DNA of 64,000 nucleotides from Anastrepha obliqua (GCF_027943255.1 NC_072893.1:82529784-82593783), one strand, 5' to 3'. Shown: positions 9,791-22,111, counted from the stretch's first letter. The notes: a model not told the origin generated them from the sequence alone. Numbers and translations are program-made.

Positions 9791-10705
9791 AAGGGTGTTT
9801 TTTTTAGAGGTTAGGTTTTCAAGTTGGCACTACTTTTTTGGTAGATGGTCTTTTTGACAGCTGTTACTTGATTTATGCTCAGTTTGGCTTGCCATTTCAT
9901 AATGAATAGACTTACACCTGAACAACGTTTGCAAATCGTGCAAATTTATTACGAAAATAAGGGTTCGGTTCGTGCGGTTCGAAAATAATGGTTTTTGTTC
10001 AGCGATGAAGCTCACTTTTGGTTGAATGGGTATGTCAATAAGCAAAATTGTCGCATTTGGAGTGAACATTATCCACAAGCCATTGCTGAGACGCCGTTAC
10101 ATCCTCAAAAAGTCACTGTTTGGTGTGCTCTATGGGCAGAGGGAATCATTGGTCCATATTTCTTTAAAAATGAAGCCGGTCAATGGAGACCGCTATAGAG
10201 CCATGATTAATGACTTTTTCGTGCCTGAATTGGGCGATGTTGATGTGGACGACCTTTGGTTCCAACAAGACGGCGCTACATGCCATACAGCCACCGCAAC
10301 AATCGATTTATTGATGGAAACTTTTGGTGAGCGCATTATCTCGCGCCGTGGACCTGTGGCGTGGCCTCCAAGATCGTGCGATATAACACCGCTGGACTAT
10401 TTCTTGTGGGGCTATGTGAAGTCGCTTGTCTACGTAGATAAGCCCGAGACGATTGACGTCTTGGAAGAGAATATTCGGCGCTTATTGCTGACATACGGCC
10501 CCAATTGCTGCAAAAAGTGGTCGAAAATTGGGCCTCTCGGCTGGAATTTATTCGAGCCAGCCGCGGCGGCCACTTGCCCGAAATCATTTTTAAAACATAA
10601 TGGCAAACCCTTATCTTTATAATAAAGCTAAATTCTTGGCCATAACATCAAATTATATACGTTTTATTTCATCTTGATAACCTAACCTCTAAAAAAAACA
10701 TCCTT
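9791..10705 (+). mobile_element. Deleted DD41D (rosa-type) Tc1/mariner element
   Basis: TA duplications lie at 9789-9790 and 10706-10707. The left TIR reads AAGGGTGTTTTTTTTAGAGG followed by TTAGGTT. The right TIR inverted reads AAGGATGTTTTTTTTAGAGG followed by TTAGGTT. Length 915 bp, shorter than a full element because of an internal deletion in the transposase gene. Confidence 0.9.
9902..10622 (+). pseudogene. DD41D transposase, internally deleted and frameshifted
   Basis: The ATG at 9902 begins MNRLTPEQRLQIVQIYYENK, the HTH start, and runs to a TAA at 9986. In the same frame the sequence then resumes at FSDEAHFWLNGYVN (first catalytic Asp), so the middle of the DNA-binding half is missing. 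A frame change near 10185 (deletion around NEAG/VNGDRY) leads to WFQQDGATCHTATATIDLL (second Asp) and RSCDITPLDYFLWGY (third Asp). I count 41 residues between the second and third Asp, the signature of the DD41D family known from rosa elements of Ceratitis. The last ~40 residues are again out of frame. It cannot encode an active enzyme. Confidence 0.9.
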
Positions 10706-10707
10706 TA

Positions 10708-13700
10708 GTTTCGAAGACAGCGTGCGCAATATCGAATTATAGGTTGCTTGTATGCCATTGACGATCAACCTTTTCATACCAAATGTTGTCAATGTCAACC
10801 TCTTATAATTTGGGTAAACAGAAAATCGGTTAACTTGTTGGCGCTCAAAAAAATCTGATATTTTCTCCCATTCTCACTTTCACTCATTGGGGACGCATCG
10901 TTTCATCTATGGCCACATGCGAGTTTTCCGATTATTAAACTATATTATCACTTCTATTTGTTAACAAAGCTGCTAAGCTGATAATATTCAACCAAGCGTT
11001 CTTCAGTTCAACTTTCCAAATTTTACTTAAGCAAAAAGCTACCAATTTTATAAATATTGTATAAATGTATAAGCATAAACTAAGTTTCAATGCAATTATT
11101 CTAGCTGCCAAAAGTTGACAATTGAAATGCCTAACAGTAGATGAACCACCCTGTACTTAAAATGCGCAAAGGCTGCACGACAGTTGTGAAGCAGATGGCA
11201 TTACAACTTGTCCTACGCTACTTCCATTTAACTTCGAGTTTTTTTCGCGAAAAAATGTACGTTTACTCCGTAAATTATCTGAAAAAAGTGGACTTACCAA
11301 CTAAAATGATTTTCTTGTGTGCGCATCCTTTTCACTTCCTTCTGTCCCTTTTCGCACACAACTTTGTATCACTCATTGTACTTGCGTTTCCTATCGCAGA
11401 ATTTTCGTAATAGCATTCTTATAGATTATTACATTTTTTTTCTGCTCGGCAACAATTTCAGAATTTTAACAAAATTTATAAAATTTCTCCCGTCTTTTTC
11501 TTTTCTTTGCAGGTAAGCATAAAAGGCTAACAAAAACGCGAGCAAAATTTGCCCTTTGGCGCAATATCTGCTAGGTGCGCCCAACCCAACAGGGCGTATA
11601 CGTAACTCACGAAAGAGCATAACACACACACATTCCCATAATCCTCAAGTCAAGATAAGTATCTGCACACAAAAATATTTTTCCTCCAGACTTAAACTTA
11701 ATGATGTTGCTTTGTTACGCGAAAAAATAATTTTGTTACATTTTTGTTTTATTTTGTAATGTTTTCATAGTATTTCGTTAAATTTTTTCTCTTTTTGTTA
11801 AATAAATATAACAACTGCTCGCAGCAATTTTTTTTCCTTGCTCAAAGTAAAGAATTATTATTGTATAAGGAAATGGAATTTTCGTCGCAACAAAGTAATT
11901 TCATGCTTGAGACACATTGCTGCAAAAATTCGGTTGGCACAGTACGATGAAACAAAGGCGTATGATGAAGTGATGTGTACACATACATAGAATCATGCAC
12001 AAATACTTGCAGATGAAGTGTGTTTATATTTGTGCGAGTGTAATAATGAACTGATGTCGTTGTAGTCATTTAATGTTGTCAAATGCGAAATAAATGAGTT
12101 TCAGTTTGCTTGATGAAGCTGAAAGAGATTCCCAAATATGTTGAATGTTTTGACGCTCTGTTCGCTAGTAAATAGGAAACGATATAAAAAGTTATCCACA
12201 AAATCTTGCCAAACTATAGAAATTAGAGGCGATACGCAAGCCTATTAGCAGTTGTATTTTGACAAAAACGTTTTTTAACGCGTTTCCCTTTATCGTCCCA
12301 AGTACTTTTTAAAAAATTTTGAAAACCATGAGGAATAACAAATTCAAAAAACAAAAATATTTTTAAATTTGTGATGTGCATAACTATTGTTTGTGAAAGC
12401 AATTGCTGAACAAAGCACAAATTAGAAAATTGCAATACTTTAAATCCAAATAAGAAGCTTCAAATCATGAAGGAAGTGGATTGAGCAGAGGTTCACGCCA
12501 ACTATGAACAGAGTTTCTATGTAGTATGTCTTTGACCAACTGGTGTGCGGTTAAATACTCAATGCATTTTATACTTATACTCATAAAAAATATGTGTGCA
12601 AAATTTCAGGGCGATAGGTCAATAACTTTTCGAGTTATCGTGTACGCCAATTGGAAAAATATAGTTTTGAGAAAAACGCGTCTAAATTTGAATACATAAC
12701 TATAACTCTCCCAGCGCTCGAACGGAAAGAAGAAAGTCGTCAAGGTTGACGATCCATAATATAATAAATACTTAAATTTACGTTCTAAAATTTTTTTGAC
12801 ATATTCTTAAAGGATTATATTAACATTTAATGAAAAAAAATTTTTTTTTCGAGATTTTACAGGTATGTGTCCCCTTAATGAATTCCACTCCGTGTTTCAA
12901 CAAAGCTCTGCTCCTGCACCCAAGAGTGGTTCGGTACAATATTCCAGCTCTTGTCTCTACTAAAAATTTGTTCTCGGACAGCCCAGATTTCAATTTTCTT
13001 GAAGAATAATTATGATGGGAGTATGAAGGTATGAACTGCAAAGTTCGCCATCGAAATTTCAAGAATATTTAGCAATGATTTATTGCAGTGGCGTCATCCA
13101 TATCTATGGAAACCATGCGTGTTGCTATAGTACAATAATATTTAAGGAACTCCAATAATTCTGATATTGTTTTTTAAATAAAAATAATAAAAAAATGTAC
13201 ATGTGTTCCAATGAAATCACTCGTTGCTTAAATTTCTATGCAGATGTAACAGAATCTTTACTATTGCGCCTTACAAACACTAAAATAGGATAAGATTTCG
13301 AAATAATGTAATTAATTTGAAGTAAAAAATATAACTCCTAAGCCCAAAGTTTCACTGGCCGATCTCAGACAACAATCAGAGATAAATGAGATAAACTTGG
13401 GCCAAGTTATGTGATTGCACTTCGATATAAATTATAATTTTTAAAAACAGTTAATTAATAGTACATCAAAACAAAAGAACTCTTTTTGGGGCATTTGAGA
13501 ATCGAATGATATTCTTACCATAGAAAAAAGATTTACAGTCGTCAGCATAAAGTAAGAACTTGGCATATGAAATCACGGGTTTCACGTCATTGATAAACAA
13601 AACAAATAGCAAACAATCTTACTTCTACTTTAGGGAACTGCAGATGACCCATATCAAGTCCTGATAATGATGACGAAAGAATATGACTGATGATTGTCAA

Positions 13701-14796
13701 CGACAACTACAGCTATGACTTAAGAGATAGGACTCCAACGAAAGGACAAATAAGGAATGGAAACCAAGGCGCACTAATTTCTAACCACAGCCTTTAATAA
13801 ATCCATACATACATCCTCGACCTGGAAACCGTTCTGAAAAGCTGGTCGATCTAAAACGGATGCAGCTGTGCTAGTTGGGAAAAATTAAGATTTGGACCAC
13901 AGAACATATATTATTTTTTAACATGATTGCAAACAACTTTTAGCTAGCCGAAAGTTTGAAAATAAACATCACTTTTGTTTCCGCTTTTAAAAATTGGTGT
14001 AAGAAAAGCCAATTTCAACTCATCAGTCAAATTATCTGCAGATAATGATCTGTTAAAAATCTTAAAAGTATTGGATCTCTCCAGAAGATAGGAAAGCGAA
14101 ACACAATTTTAAAGCAGAACCACCGAAACACTTTCGATATCTGTTTATGAAAGTTTTTTAGTTTAGCCATACCTTGAGCAACATCATTCGAATGCAAGAA
14201 GAGAGAGTCAAAGCCAATAGACTAGATCGCACACACGTAATCCTATAATTACCAACAGAGGGAGGGATAAAATTGGATTTAAAAAAATCGGTCTTTTGTC
14301 AGTAAAAATAAGGCAGATGGAATGTTAGAGCACAGTTTTTTAGATTTTGTGAAACTACAAAAAGCTTTTGTATTAATTTTTGTATTGGTTTTTATTTTGG
14401 CTTCATAATTCAAAATGTGGGTATTATGTAAAAATTTAGCTAGACAGCTCTATTTTTTAGAATATTCTTTGAGCTTTAAAAAAACGAATAGATTTTTTTG
14501 TTTATTTTTTTAATCTACGAAAGAATTCGCTCCTTAGATTCTCTCGTTTTTTATATTCTCTATTGCCTCTTTATATTGAGAAGTATACTAGCGAGAGTAA
14601 TGTCAATGCCTTTTGATTTAAATACACTAAAGCTGCTTAAGACATCTGAAGTAAATATTGCAACATTGACTTTAACTTTTTAGAAAATAGGTATGGTTGA
14701 GTGTTGAAGTGAACCTGTAGAAATGGTGTGGCGAACATCAGAGAGTTAACCTGACTTCAGTGAATTTGACAGACTCAGCTGATAGCTGATGGACTG
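10708..14796. other. 4 kb without recognisable genes
   Basis: AT-rich with scattered short frames, none with domains. At about 12590-12860 there is a stretch resembling decayed repeat DNA (GGTCAATAACTTTTCGAGTT and a long A/T run). No TIR pair was found by eye. It could be intron or intergenic DNA. Confidence 0.5.
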
Positions 14797-14939
14797 ACGT
14801 AGGTTAGGTAAGACTTGGTTGATTCTCTAGATCGCACATAGACCAGAAATTGATCCATAGTGATACCAAGTGTTAGTATGGACAGTTTATTTTATATTTC
14901 TTCTTTAATACACAGTTTGGATAATTTAAGTAGGATGCT

Positions 14940-16960
14940 AATTTTTTGAGCTGCTACATTTTCTAATGCTTTTTTCGTATTTTGCTAAGTGAAGGGCAGT
15001 GGCGGAGTAGGCCTTCCAGTATTCCTGAAACGTTGACTTCGCTACATATTGTGCAACGTTCTTCACAAGTTTCAGTCTGGCCGCATACGGTGGAGTGAGA
15101 CAGTGTCCCGTCAGTATCTCCACTACAAATTTATACTCTTTCCAGTGAGAGATAAAATATAGTTTGTAAATACAAGCTGGCAAAACCTCACAACATGCGA
15201 ACTAAGCAGACAGACATGGCCAAACTGGAACAGCGGTCGATCGAAGATCTTGCTAAGATTTAACAGAGAATCTATAAGAAAAATGATAGGTGTATTAACT
15301 GGTCATTGTTTAATAGGCAGCCACGCTAGAAGGTTAGGACTCCCGTACTTCGATTTCTGTAGAAGTTGTCTTAATACAGAAGAAGAGGAAACAGTCAGAC
15401 ACCTTTTATGTGAGTGTGAAAGCTTAGCTATGAGAAGGCTGCGCACTCTTGATACAGTATTTCTAACCGATGTAGCGGACATAGCCCATCTAAAACTAAC
15501 GAAGCTCTGCTCGTTTATTAAAGCTACCGGATGATTTGAAAAGGAACACGTAGAGTAAGGATAAGCTCCAGTGGTATCACAATGGACATGCGAAAGGTCT
15601 AAGTGTGTCTTTATGACAACCACCCCACCTACCTACCTACCTTGCAGAGACGTGGATGTTATATAAAGGCCATGCTAGCTACTGGAAGATTAGCGCCTGC
15701 TTTGGCTTGCGTATCCACTTTCTCAAATCCCTCAATTTCCTTGTGCCCAGTACATGGTGGCTTTTTTCTCAGTTCCTAGCTCAACCATCCTGTTCCGGCA
15801 TTACCGTATGCAGTGTGAGGTTGTCATTACAGCTACGATTGCACTGATGGCTGCTTGGGTAATAGTTCATTTGAGAGTTCGAGGGGGTGTTCTCTATGGC
15901 TAAATCTGCGGCTTTCGTTGCCGCGTAGATCTCAGCTTGAAACAAAGTAGTCTGGTAATTTGTATCTTAATTCCGAAAAGAATACTGCCGCTCCAATACC
16001 CTCTTCCATTTTGGAGCCAATTGTGTATATTTTAAAAGTGTGGTGCGTTGAAAGTAGTCCCTTTCGTCATCCATCCTTTTCTGATACTATCGTAGGTTCC
16101 CTGTTGAAATGAGTTTGAGGAATAAAGTAGTCCGAGTTATCCTTTAAACCTCTGCATATTCGACTGTGGTCATAAGGCCTTTCAACTAGTTGTGCTGTTG
16201 TCAATAGCTTAAGTGCAGACTTCTTTGTAGAAATTTTTACTACTAAGTCTATTGGGTAAAGGCCAAGTATTATGTCCTGTGCTTCTGTGGAAGTGGTGCG
16301 CATTGCACCCGTTATACGAGTACACAGCTCTGCAACTCTTTGTGCTTTTTTCAATTCGTTAGTATACACTCTTCCTCGAAGGTATACACTCTTCTTGTTC
16401 AAACTTGTCTACCATACTAGGATGACATAGAGCATTATTGGTCGTACTACCGCCAGAGAAATTCAATGTGAAAGTCTTGGAGATAAGCCCCATGTTTTAC
16501 CGACTATTTTTCTGCAGGCGTATAAGGCATTCAGTGCTTTCTTCGTTCGTTTTTCCACATTGAGTTTCCATTTGCTATCCAACATTACTCCTAGATACTT
16601 AGTATAAGTCTGTAGTCTGTAGCTATCCAGCATAAGTGGAGTCCATTTCGAAATATTGTACTTCCTGGTGAACAGTACTAAGTCCGTCTTTTCAGGATTT
16701 ACTTTTAGTTCCACTTCAATTGCCTACTTGCCGATATCCTTAAGTGCCACTTCCAGAACTTGACTCATAGTTTTAGACATCTTCCTGAGATGATGATGAT
16801 CAGGTCATCTGCATACGTAGTTAAATTTGGTCCGTCGTTTCTCATGTTAAGTAAGATCCTGTTTACTACTAGAGTCCACAGGAGAGGGGAGAGTACACCT
16901 CCTTGTAGTTTACCTCTATTTGCTCTGCGATACATGACCATGGGCTGACGTGGCAGTGGA
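14940..16960 (-). pseudogene. LINE ORF2 remnant: RT, RNase H-like, C-terminal Cys motif
   Basis: The RT shows RANRGKLQGGVLSPLLWTLV, then LTTYADDLIIII (catalytic YADD, near 16804-16818), then VNPEKTDLVLFTRKYNISKW and YTKYLGVMLDSKW. An in-frame stop (GK*AIEVEL) interrupts this. After the RT come NALYACRKIVGKTWG and AQRVAELCTRITGAMRTTST. The RNase H start is seen as IYTIGSKMEEGIGA near 16030, with the usual Asp of TDGSK replaced. Past the nested LINE, ILTGHCLTPPYAARL and, in another frame, CTICSEVNVSGILE and RHCPSLSKIRKKH form the family's C-terminal zinc-knuckle-like region. Stops and frame changes show it is dead. Confidence 0.78.
15184..15643 (+). mobile_element. 5'-truncated LINE nested in the minus-strand LINE
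   Basis: The plus frame reads SRQTWPNWNSGRSKILLRFN, then RKMIGVLTGHCLIGSHARRL, then CRSCLNTEEEETVRHLLCEC and KLCSFIKATG, with a stop at 15532-15534. This is the C-terminal end of a LINE ORF2 with the Cys motif C-x2-C...H-x4-C. The 3' UTR holds GTGGTATCACAATGGACATG and ends in repeated CCTACCTACCTACCT (to 15643). It lies between two parts of the opposite-strand LINE (RNase H side right, C-terminus left), so it inserted into it. The only duplication visible is a short GCA. Confidence 0.8.
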
Positions 16961-18476
16961 TGTGTTTACAAAAAAACTGAGATTTTCGAAATAAATCAAT
17001 ACAACCTTGCTTCATGTTGCTTGGTTATTTCGTTTACGAATACCCTGTAACGTGGTAGCTGAAGTTGCTCACATAATTTTGTATTTCATCATAGCTAATA
17101 GTCAAGCATGGTAAATCTATCATCCTTGCATATGCGATGCTCCTGCAAATGCTGATAAAGCTACAATAAAAGAAATAATTCTTGAATTTTTTTTACTACC
17201 ATAGCTCATGTACTCTCCAGCTTTTACTGAAATAAGTTTAGATGTTACTATAAATGATTAGCTTCGCAACACCGTATCTCTCAAAATCCTCCATTAATTG
17301 ACAGCTGGTTATCAATAAAATGTTATATGCAAATAACCATTATACCGGCTAGTGCGGTTGACTCGCAAAACGGTCGCAAAACGAAAAAATCGCGCTTTGT
17401 GCGCCACCTGCGCATTTTTGTCTTACCGACAAAGCGTTTTGAAAACGATTACTTTATTAAATATTTCACTCCCCGCAAAGCGAAACAATAGACGCTTTAA
17501 AAAGTGTAGCCTACAACAAATTGAGCAAACAATTATACAAAAGGCTGTGAAAAGCTCACCTCATGCAACGGCAAACAGATGCAACAAAGAGCACTGTGAA
17601 AAGCGTTCGAAACTATATTTTCTACTTCTGAATGCAAAGGGTTGTATGCAAGTTTTTCCATAGTATTTTTTTGTTTTGTTGTTGCTTTGTTGCTGCTTTT
17701 AGCTTTACTGGTATAGGCACTTTTCTTTATTTTCTATTTTGTTTTTCTTATTTTGCAACAACTTTGGTAATGCCTTATCGAACACCTTTGCTGTTGTTTG
17801 TTTTTTGTTCTTTTATTTTTATTTTAAACACGTTAGACTCATTCGTATGGCTTTTGTTTAGCCAGTTCAGTTGTTTAACTGTGTTTTTGTGGTTTTTCGC
17901 TAAACTTTGGTTTTTCATAAAATTGCTTATTGCACAGGTTTGTGTGTTTGCGTACACCGATAGCTATAAAGCACATAAATTATGCCACGATCAAGACAAA
18001 CTGTAATCCGAAAATGGTTTTTCTGAATGCTTATAATTTTAATACATATACTACTACATACAAGCAGATGTTAATGTTATATTCACATTATTGGAGATAC
18101 TTACATATCACATATGTGTATACACTATGGTGGGTCAATTTTTATGGAACGATTTTTCTTGACATCGTTCTTAGTAGATTCGGATTCTGTTTAAAATTAT
18201 AAGAAAAAAGCTCCATTAGAGCATAACTTTAAAGTCCAAGGCGGATATGATTATTAAGGTTGAAAGCTGAGGAAGGTGGACAAAAGCTTCAGGTTGAAAG
18301 TAAAATGGAACTTAAACCAAAATAATTAGAAATATTTTGTTAATTGTAGAAAGTAAGGTAATGGTTAAAAGACAAAAGCAAAAACAAATAAATATATTTT
18401 TGAAATTTTTGTAAACTGTTTTTGATTTTCTGCAAGTTTTAGTTTGATTTACGTATAAAAAAATTACATACAGCCT
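16961..18476. other. No gene seen; T-rich low complexity at 17640-17960
   Basis: Open frames here are T-rich (Phe/Leu) translations of low-complexity DNA. No domains seen. Confidence 0.5.
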
Positions 18477-18726
18477 CTTTTCTTATTATATATATTAGTA
18501 TATTTGTATATAATTGGCGCTTATCCGGGATTTCGAACCTGCGCACTTTCGTTGTTTTTCTTGTGCGAGGAGCTTTTCCATGGCATGGCAGAAATACACT
18601 CGGAGGTTTGCTACCAAAAAATAAGCTTTTTCTTCACTTTCGTGTTTTACGGAAACTCGAACCTACGTACTCCGAACGGTAGTCACGCACCAACCTATTG
18701 GGCTCCGGCAGCCGCTTTTCTTATTA
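18477..18726 (-). mobile_element. tRNA-derived SINE with 12-bp target duplication
   Basis: A minus-orientation SINE (18489-18714). The head is GCGGCTGCCGGAGCCCAATA, with GGTTCGAGTTTCCG as B-box. The body block CTCCGAGTGTATTTCTGCCA reads on the minus strand. The tail is AATTGGCGC-like, next to TA-rich DNA. CTTTTCTTATTA occurs directly on both sides (18477-18488 and 18715-18726), a clean duplication from target-primed insertion. Part of the middle differs from the copy at 6167 (a small internal rearrangement). Confidence 0.85.
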
Positions 18727-19981
18727 CCTTATTAAAAATTACAATAATTAGCTCTTGTCGTGCTATCTTGGGCCCCTTCAAATACAAATTAGACATCAAA
18801 ACTAAATTCATAATGCTTTAGTTAATATTACTTAATCTTCACAGTAACTTCGTTAGAACCAGAATCTGAACCGATTTCGAAAAAAAACGGGCATGCCCTA
18901 ATGTATACACATACTTGCATTCATGAGTTTATGAAGTACAAGTGCGTAGTCAGAAATTTTTCTCAGGAGGATAAATGGCTTTATTTATTTAATAAACAAA
19001 ATTAGTTAGCAATCAAACACAAGCTTTCCAAAATAAAGGATTTTGCACGAATTTTAAGTTGAAAGGAACTTGATTTAGGAATAAAGCGATTCCAGGTCAA
19101 GTGATTCAAGTATTTTATTTTTGAGTATGATAATAAGTAAATAATGAGTTTATCAATAAGTAAATTGAAAAAATTTGCACTAATTTTTGTAATTTTGAAA
19201 CTTGTCCAATGTTGAAAATTTCCGCATAGATTTCTTTAATAAAATTTTACAAATTTCTTTTTACAAAATTTTTTTTTAATTTTTTACGATTACTGTAACT
19301 ATATATTCAAAAAAAAATTAAACATGTATAATACTTTTTTTTGTGAAAATTAATTTGTTTAAGCTTTCTGAATTCTTTTTTAAGTTTTATTTTTAAATTT
19401 TTTTTGATAATTTTTTATCAATTTTAATTTAATTTTATAAAAAAGTATAATTCTTTTTTTGACATTTTTTTGTTTAATTTTTTTCAAAACAAATATGTTT
19501 ATATTTTGTGGAAAATGTTTTTTATTCATAATTGTATTTCTAACATTTTTTATTAATTTTTGGAAAAAAATTTTTTTATCAAATATGTTTAATTTTTGTG
19601 AATAATTTTTTTATTCATAATTTTATTTGAAAGATTTTTCTTATTTATATTTGGGAGATTTTTTTTTGTCATTTGTGAAAAATACTTCCTTCAAATTTTC
19701 TGCTCAGTAATCCCTGCAAGTTTCATAGTAACGTTGTGGCGACATAGACGAATACATATGATAGCGTTTCGCTAGAGCAGTATTTTGCACTTATTTGTTG
19801 TACGGATTTGAGTACAACTCGTAGAGTTATGTGAAAGAACTTTCAGGGATTACAGAGCACAGCCTGAGCTATTCAGATACAACAAAAAAAAATTTTGTAT
19901 ATTAAGGATGCGTTTTTCAAAATTAAAAAAAAAAAAAGTCCCAAAAAATTCTTAACAAAAAAGGAGAATTGTTTTGTAAAA
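18727..19981. other. Very AT-rich, no gene seen
   Basis: 19120-19690 is dominated by runs of T and A with loosely repeated AATTTTTTNTNA words. No coding frames of note. Confidence 0.55.
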
Positions 19982-19983
19982 TA

Positions 19984-20868
19984 TTGGGTAGTCGAAAAAG
20001 TCTTTGCGTATTTTGTCAATAGATGTCGTTGGAGTCATCTATCTCCAGTGCTACCAATCACATTGTGTAATATCATATTGTATGTGAAAGATGCATCTCG
20101 CTCCGGTCGACCTATCGTTGAAAAAGTCGATGAAATTATGGAAAAGATTGACCAGGACCGTCACATAAGCTGCCATGACATCGCCAAGGCACTAAACATT
20201 CATCATCAAACGGTTTTGAACCATTTACGAAAAGAAGCTCGATGTTTGGGTACCACCTGAATTGTCTGTGAAAAATTTAATGGACCGAATTAACATCTGC
20301 GATTCTTGGATTGACGCCTCGAAAGTTTATGCTGTGTGTTTGGTGGGATTGGAAAGGAATCATCCACTATGAGTTGCTCCAGCCTGCTCGGACGATTGAT
20401 TCTACACTTTATTGTCAACAACTGATGAGATTGAAGCAAGCAATCGAAAAAAAAACGGCCAGAACTGATCAGCAGAAAGGGCGTCGTCTTCCATCAGGAC
20501 AACGCTAGGCCACACACATCTTTGATGACTCGGCAAAAACTGGGAGAGCTTGGCTGGGAAGTTTTGATGCATCCACCATATAGCCCTGACCTTGCACCAT
20601 CGGACTACCATTTGTTTCGGTCAATGCAGAACTCCCTAATGGAGTAAAGTTGGCTTCAAGAGAAGCCTGTGAAAATTACTTGTCGCAGTTTTTCGCCGAG
20701 AAACCACAAAACTTTTACAGTGGTGCAATAATGTCTCTAGAAGAATATTGGCAAAAGGTGGTTGACCAGAATAGTACATATTTTGTTTAATAAAGTTCAT
20801 TATAAATATACAAAAAAAATGAGTTGAAGTTTGATTAGAAATACGAAAAGACTTTTTCGACTACCCAC
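19984..20868 (+). mobile_element. Deleted mariner (cecropia/mellifera-like), 885 bp
   Basis: TA at 19982-19983 and 20869-20870. TIRs: TTGGGTAGTCGAAAAAGTCT at the left and, inverted at the right, GTGGGTAGTCGAAAAAGTCT, each followed by TTxCGTATTT. The internal transposase gene has lost its start and several central segments. Confidence 0.88.
20081..20790 (+). pseudogene. Mariner transposase remnant with deletions and frame changes
   Basis: Pieces in order: DASRSGRPIVEKVDEIMEKI, DIAKALNIHHQTVLNHLRKE (second HTH), LDVWVPPELSVKNLMDRI in another frame, then a jump to MLCVWWDWKGIIHYELLQPA. This is followed by [20 protein letters not shown] (second catalytic Asp) and [16 protein letters not shown] (third Asp), ending QNSTYF and TAA at 20788-20790. 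The N-terminus and the region with the first catalytic Asp (TGDEKW-type) are deleted. It resembles the more complete copy at 26185-27210 and shares the ending of its TIR, so the two are related subfamily members. Confidence 0.85.
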
Positions 20869-21071
20869 TATATTGTATCCTTACAAATAAAAAAATAAAG
20901 AAACAGTGAAAAAAATTAAAAAAAACGAAGGTAATTCGCTTTAGAAAACTCTAAAAAAAAGGAGAATTGTTTTGTAAAATACTTATATTGTTTGCTTAAA
21001 AATAAAAAAATTAAAAAAAGAACAGTTAAAGAATGTTAAAAAAACGAAGGTAATTAACTTTAGAGAACTCT

Positions 21072-22111
21072 GTGTTAACATTTTTAACACTTAATAAATC
21101 TTAAAATTAAAAAAAAATTATATTTTTTTCAGTTTTCTTTTTATTATAATCTAACCCATAAATAAAGAAATGTTCAGCAAAGTGTTCGACAATATCCGAA
21201 ATTCTTGGATCTCTTGACATGAAATCACTCAAATTAAGAAGGCATTTGATAGACGGCGGGTTTGTCAGCTACCAGATTGTCTGTGCTCAGTCATTTTATT
21301 AGAACTGTTGTGAGGCGGAGTAGTATTTTATTAATAAGCGTAGGAAATTTTCATGCCAAACTTCAAATGATAGTTGCGGCTGTACGGAAGTTTTCAGAAA
21401 TGCAACTCAGTAAGGTGGAAATTGCTGCTGGAAGCCTCTTTTCTCACAGGTGGAATGGCTAAGCCGCTGTAGAAATTTCACAATTTGCATTATTATGTTA
21501 TTTTGGGTTTGCTTAATATATGCCCGAATACCTTAAACATTGTATAGTAAACGCATTGAGGTGAGGAAAATAAATTTTAAAATTTTGGTGCAACCTCTTT
21601 TTTCGATCGTAGCGAGAACTACATTTTGGCAACTACATTTTTCAACTCGAATAAACCTTCATCGTTTGACGTGAAATTTGGACTACATGGATTTACTGTG
21701 GATAAATCGGTTTAATATATTCAATACATAGTGTTTTCTTATAAATATTTTGCGTACATTTTGTTTGTTTTTGTAAAACTCGACAATATAAAAAAATTCT
21801 ACGTACGCATAATCGAAATACATTTTCTTGATCACCGTAAATTTCAAATCGCAGGTGCAGTTGGGCTCTGTAAAACAGATTTAAGCGAAAAGAAGCTGTG
21901 CAGCCTCGGTTTTCTTTTATATTACTTTCAAAAAAATAAGCTAAATTTACAGTTCACGATATGCACTGTTTTGCACATTTATGCAAAATTTTGCTTTAGG
22001 TACTTCACTGCCGTGCTAAAAATATTCTCGAAATATGCGTACTTATCTTATAGTCAGAATTTAGGTCAAATTGGGAAACGCCACAGAGAATAGTGCTGCA
22101 GTCTCTATTGA
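21072..22111. other. No gene seen
   Basis: AT-rich. Short open frames without domains. No inverted ends noticed. Confidence 0.5.

Larger units (their letters stand above)
14797..16960 (-). mobile_element. LINE (non-LTR retrotransposon), minus strand, 5'-truncated and interrupted
   Basis: Read from 16960 downwards it gives reverse transcriptase, then an RNase H-like region, then (beyond a nested LINE at 15184-15643) the C-terminal Cys region, and finally a 3' tail. The tail includes GGTATCACTATGGATCA and ends in TACCTAACCTACG near 14797. The tail motif GGTATCACaATGGa recurs at 15571, in a looser form near 43045, and partly near 32850 (minus), marking one LINE family. I would place it in the I/LOA-like group, with the clade uncertain. 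Confidence 0.8.
19955..21071 (+). repeat. Local tandem duplication interrupted by a mariner
   Basis: AAAAAGGAGAATTGTTTTGTAAAATA occurs (in part) at 19958-19983, just left of the mariner, and again at 20956-20981. The segment right of the mariner (20870-20952: TATTGT...AACGAAGGTAATTCGC...AACTCT) is repeated at 20985-21071 with changes. So a ~110-bp tandem unit existed, and the mariner inserted at a TA in the first copy. Confidence 0.7.

Noticed and set aside
17632..18006. 124-codon Phe/Leu-rich frame looking like membrane segments
   Set aside because: Produced by T-rich low-complexity DNA; no matching family or start context.
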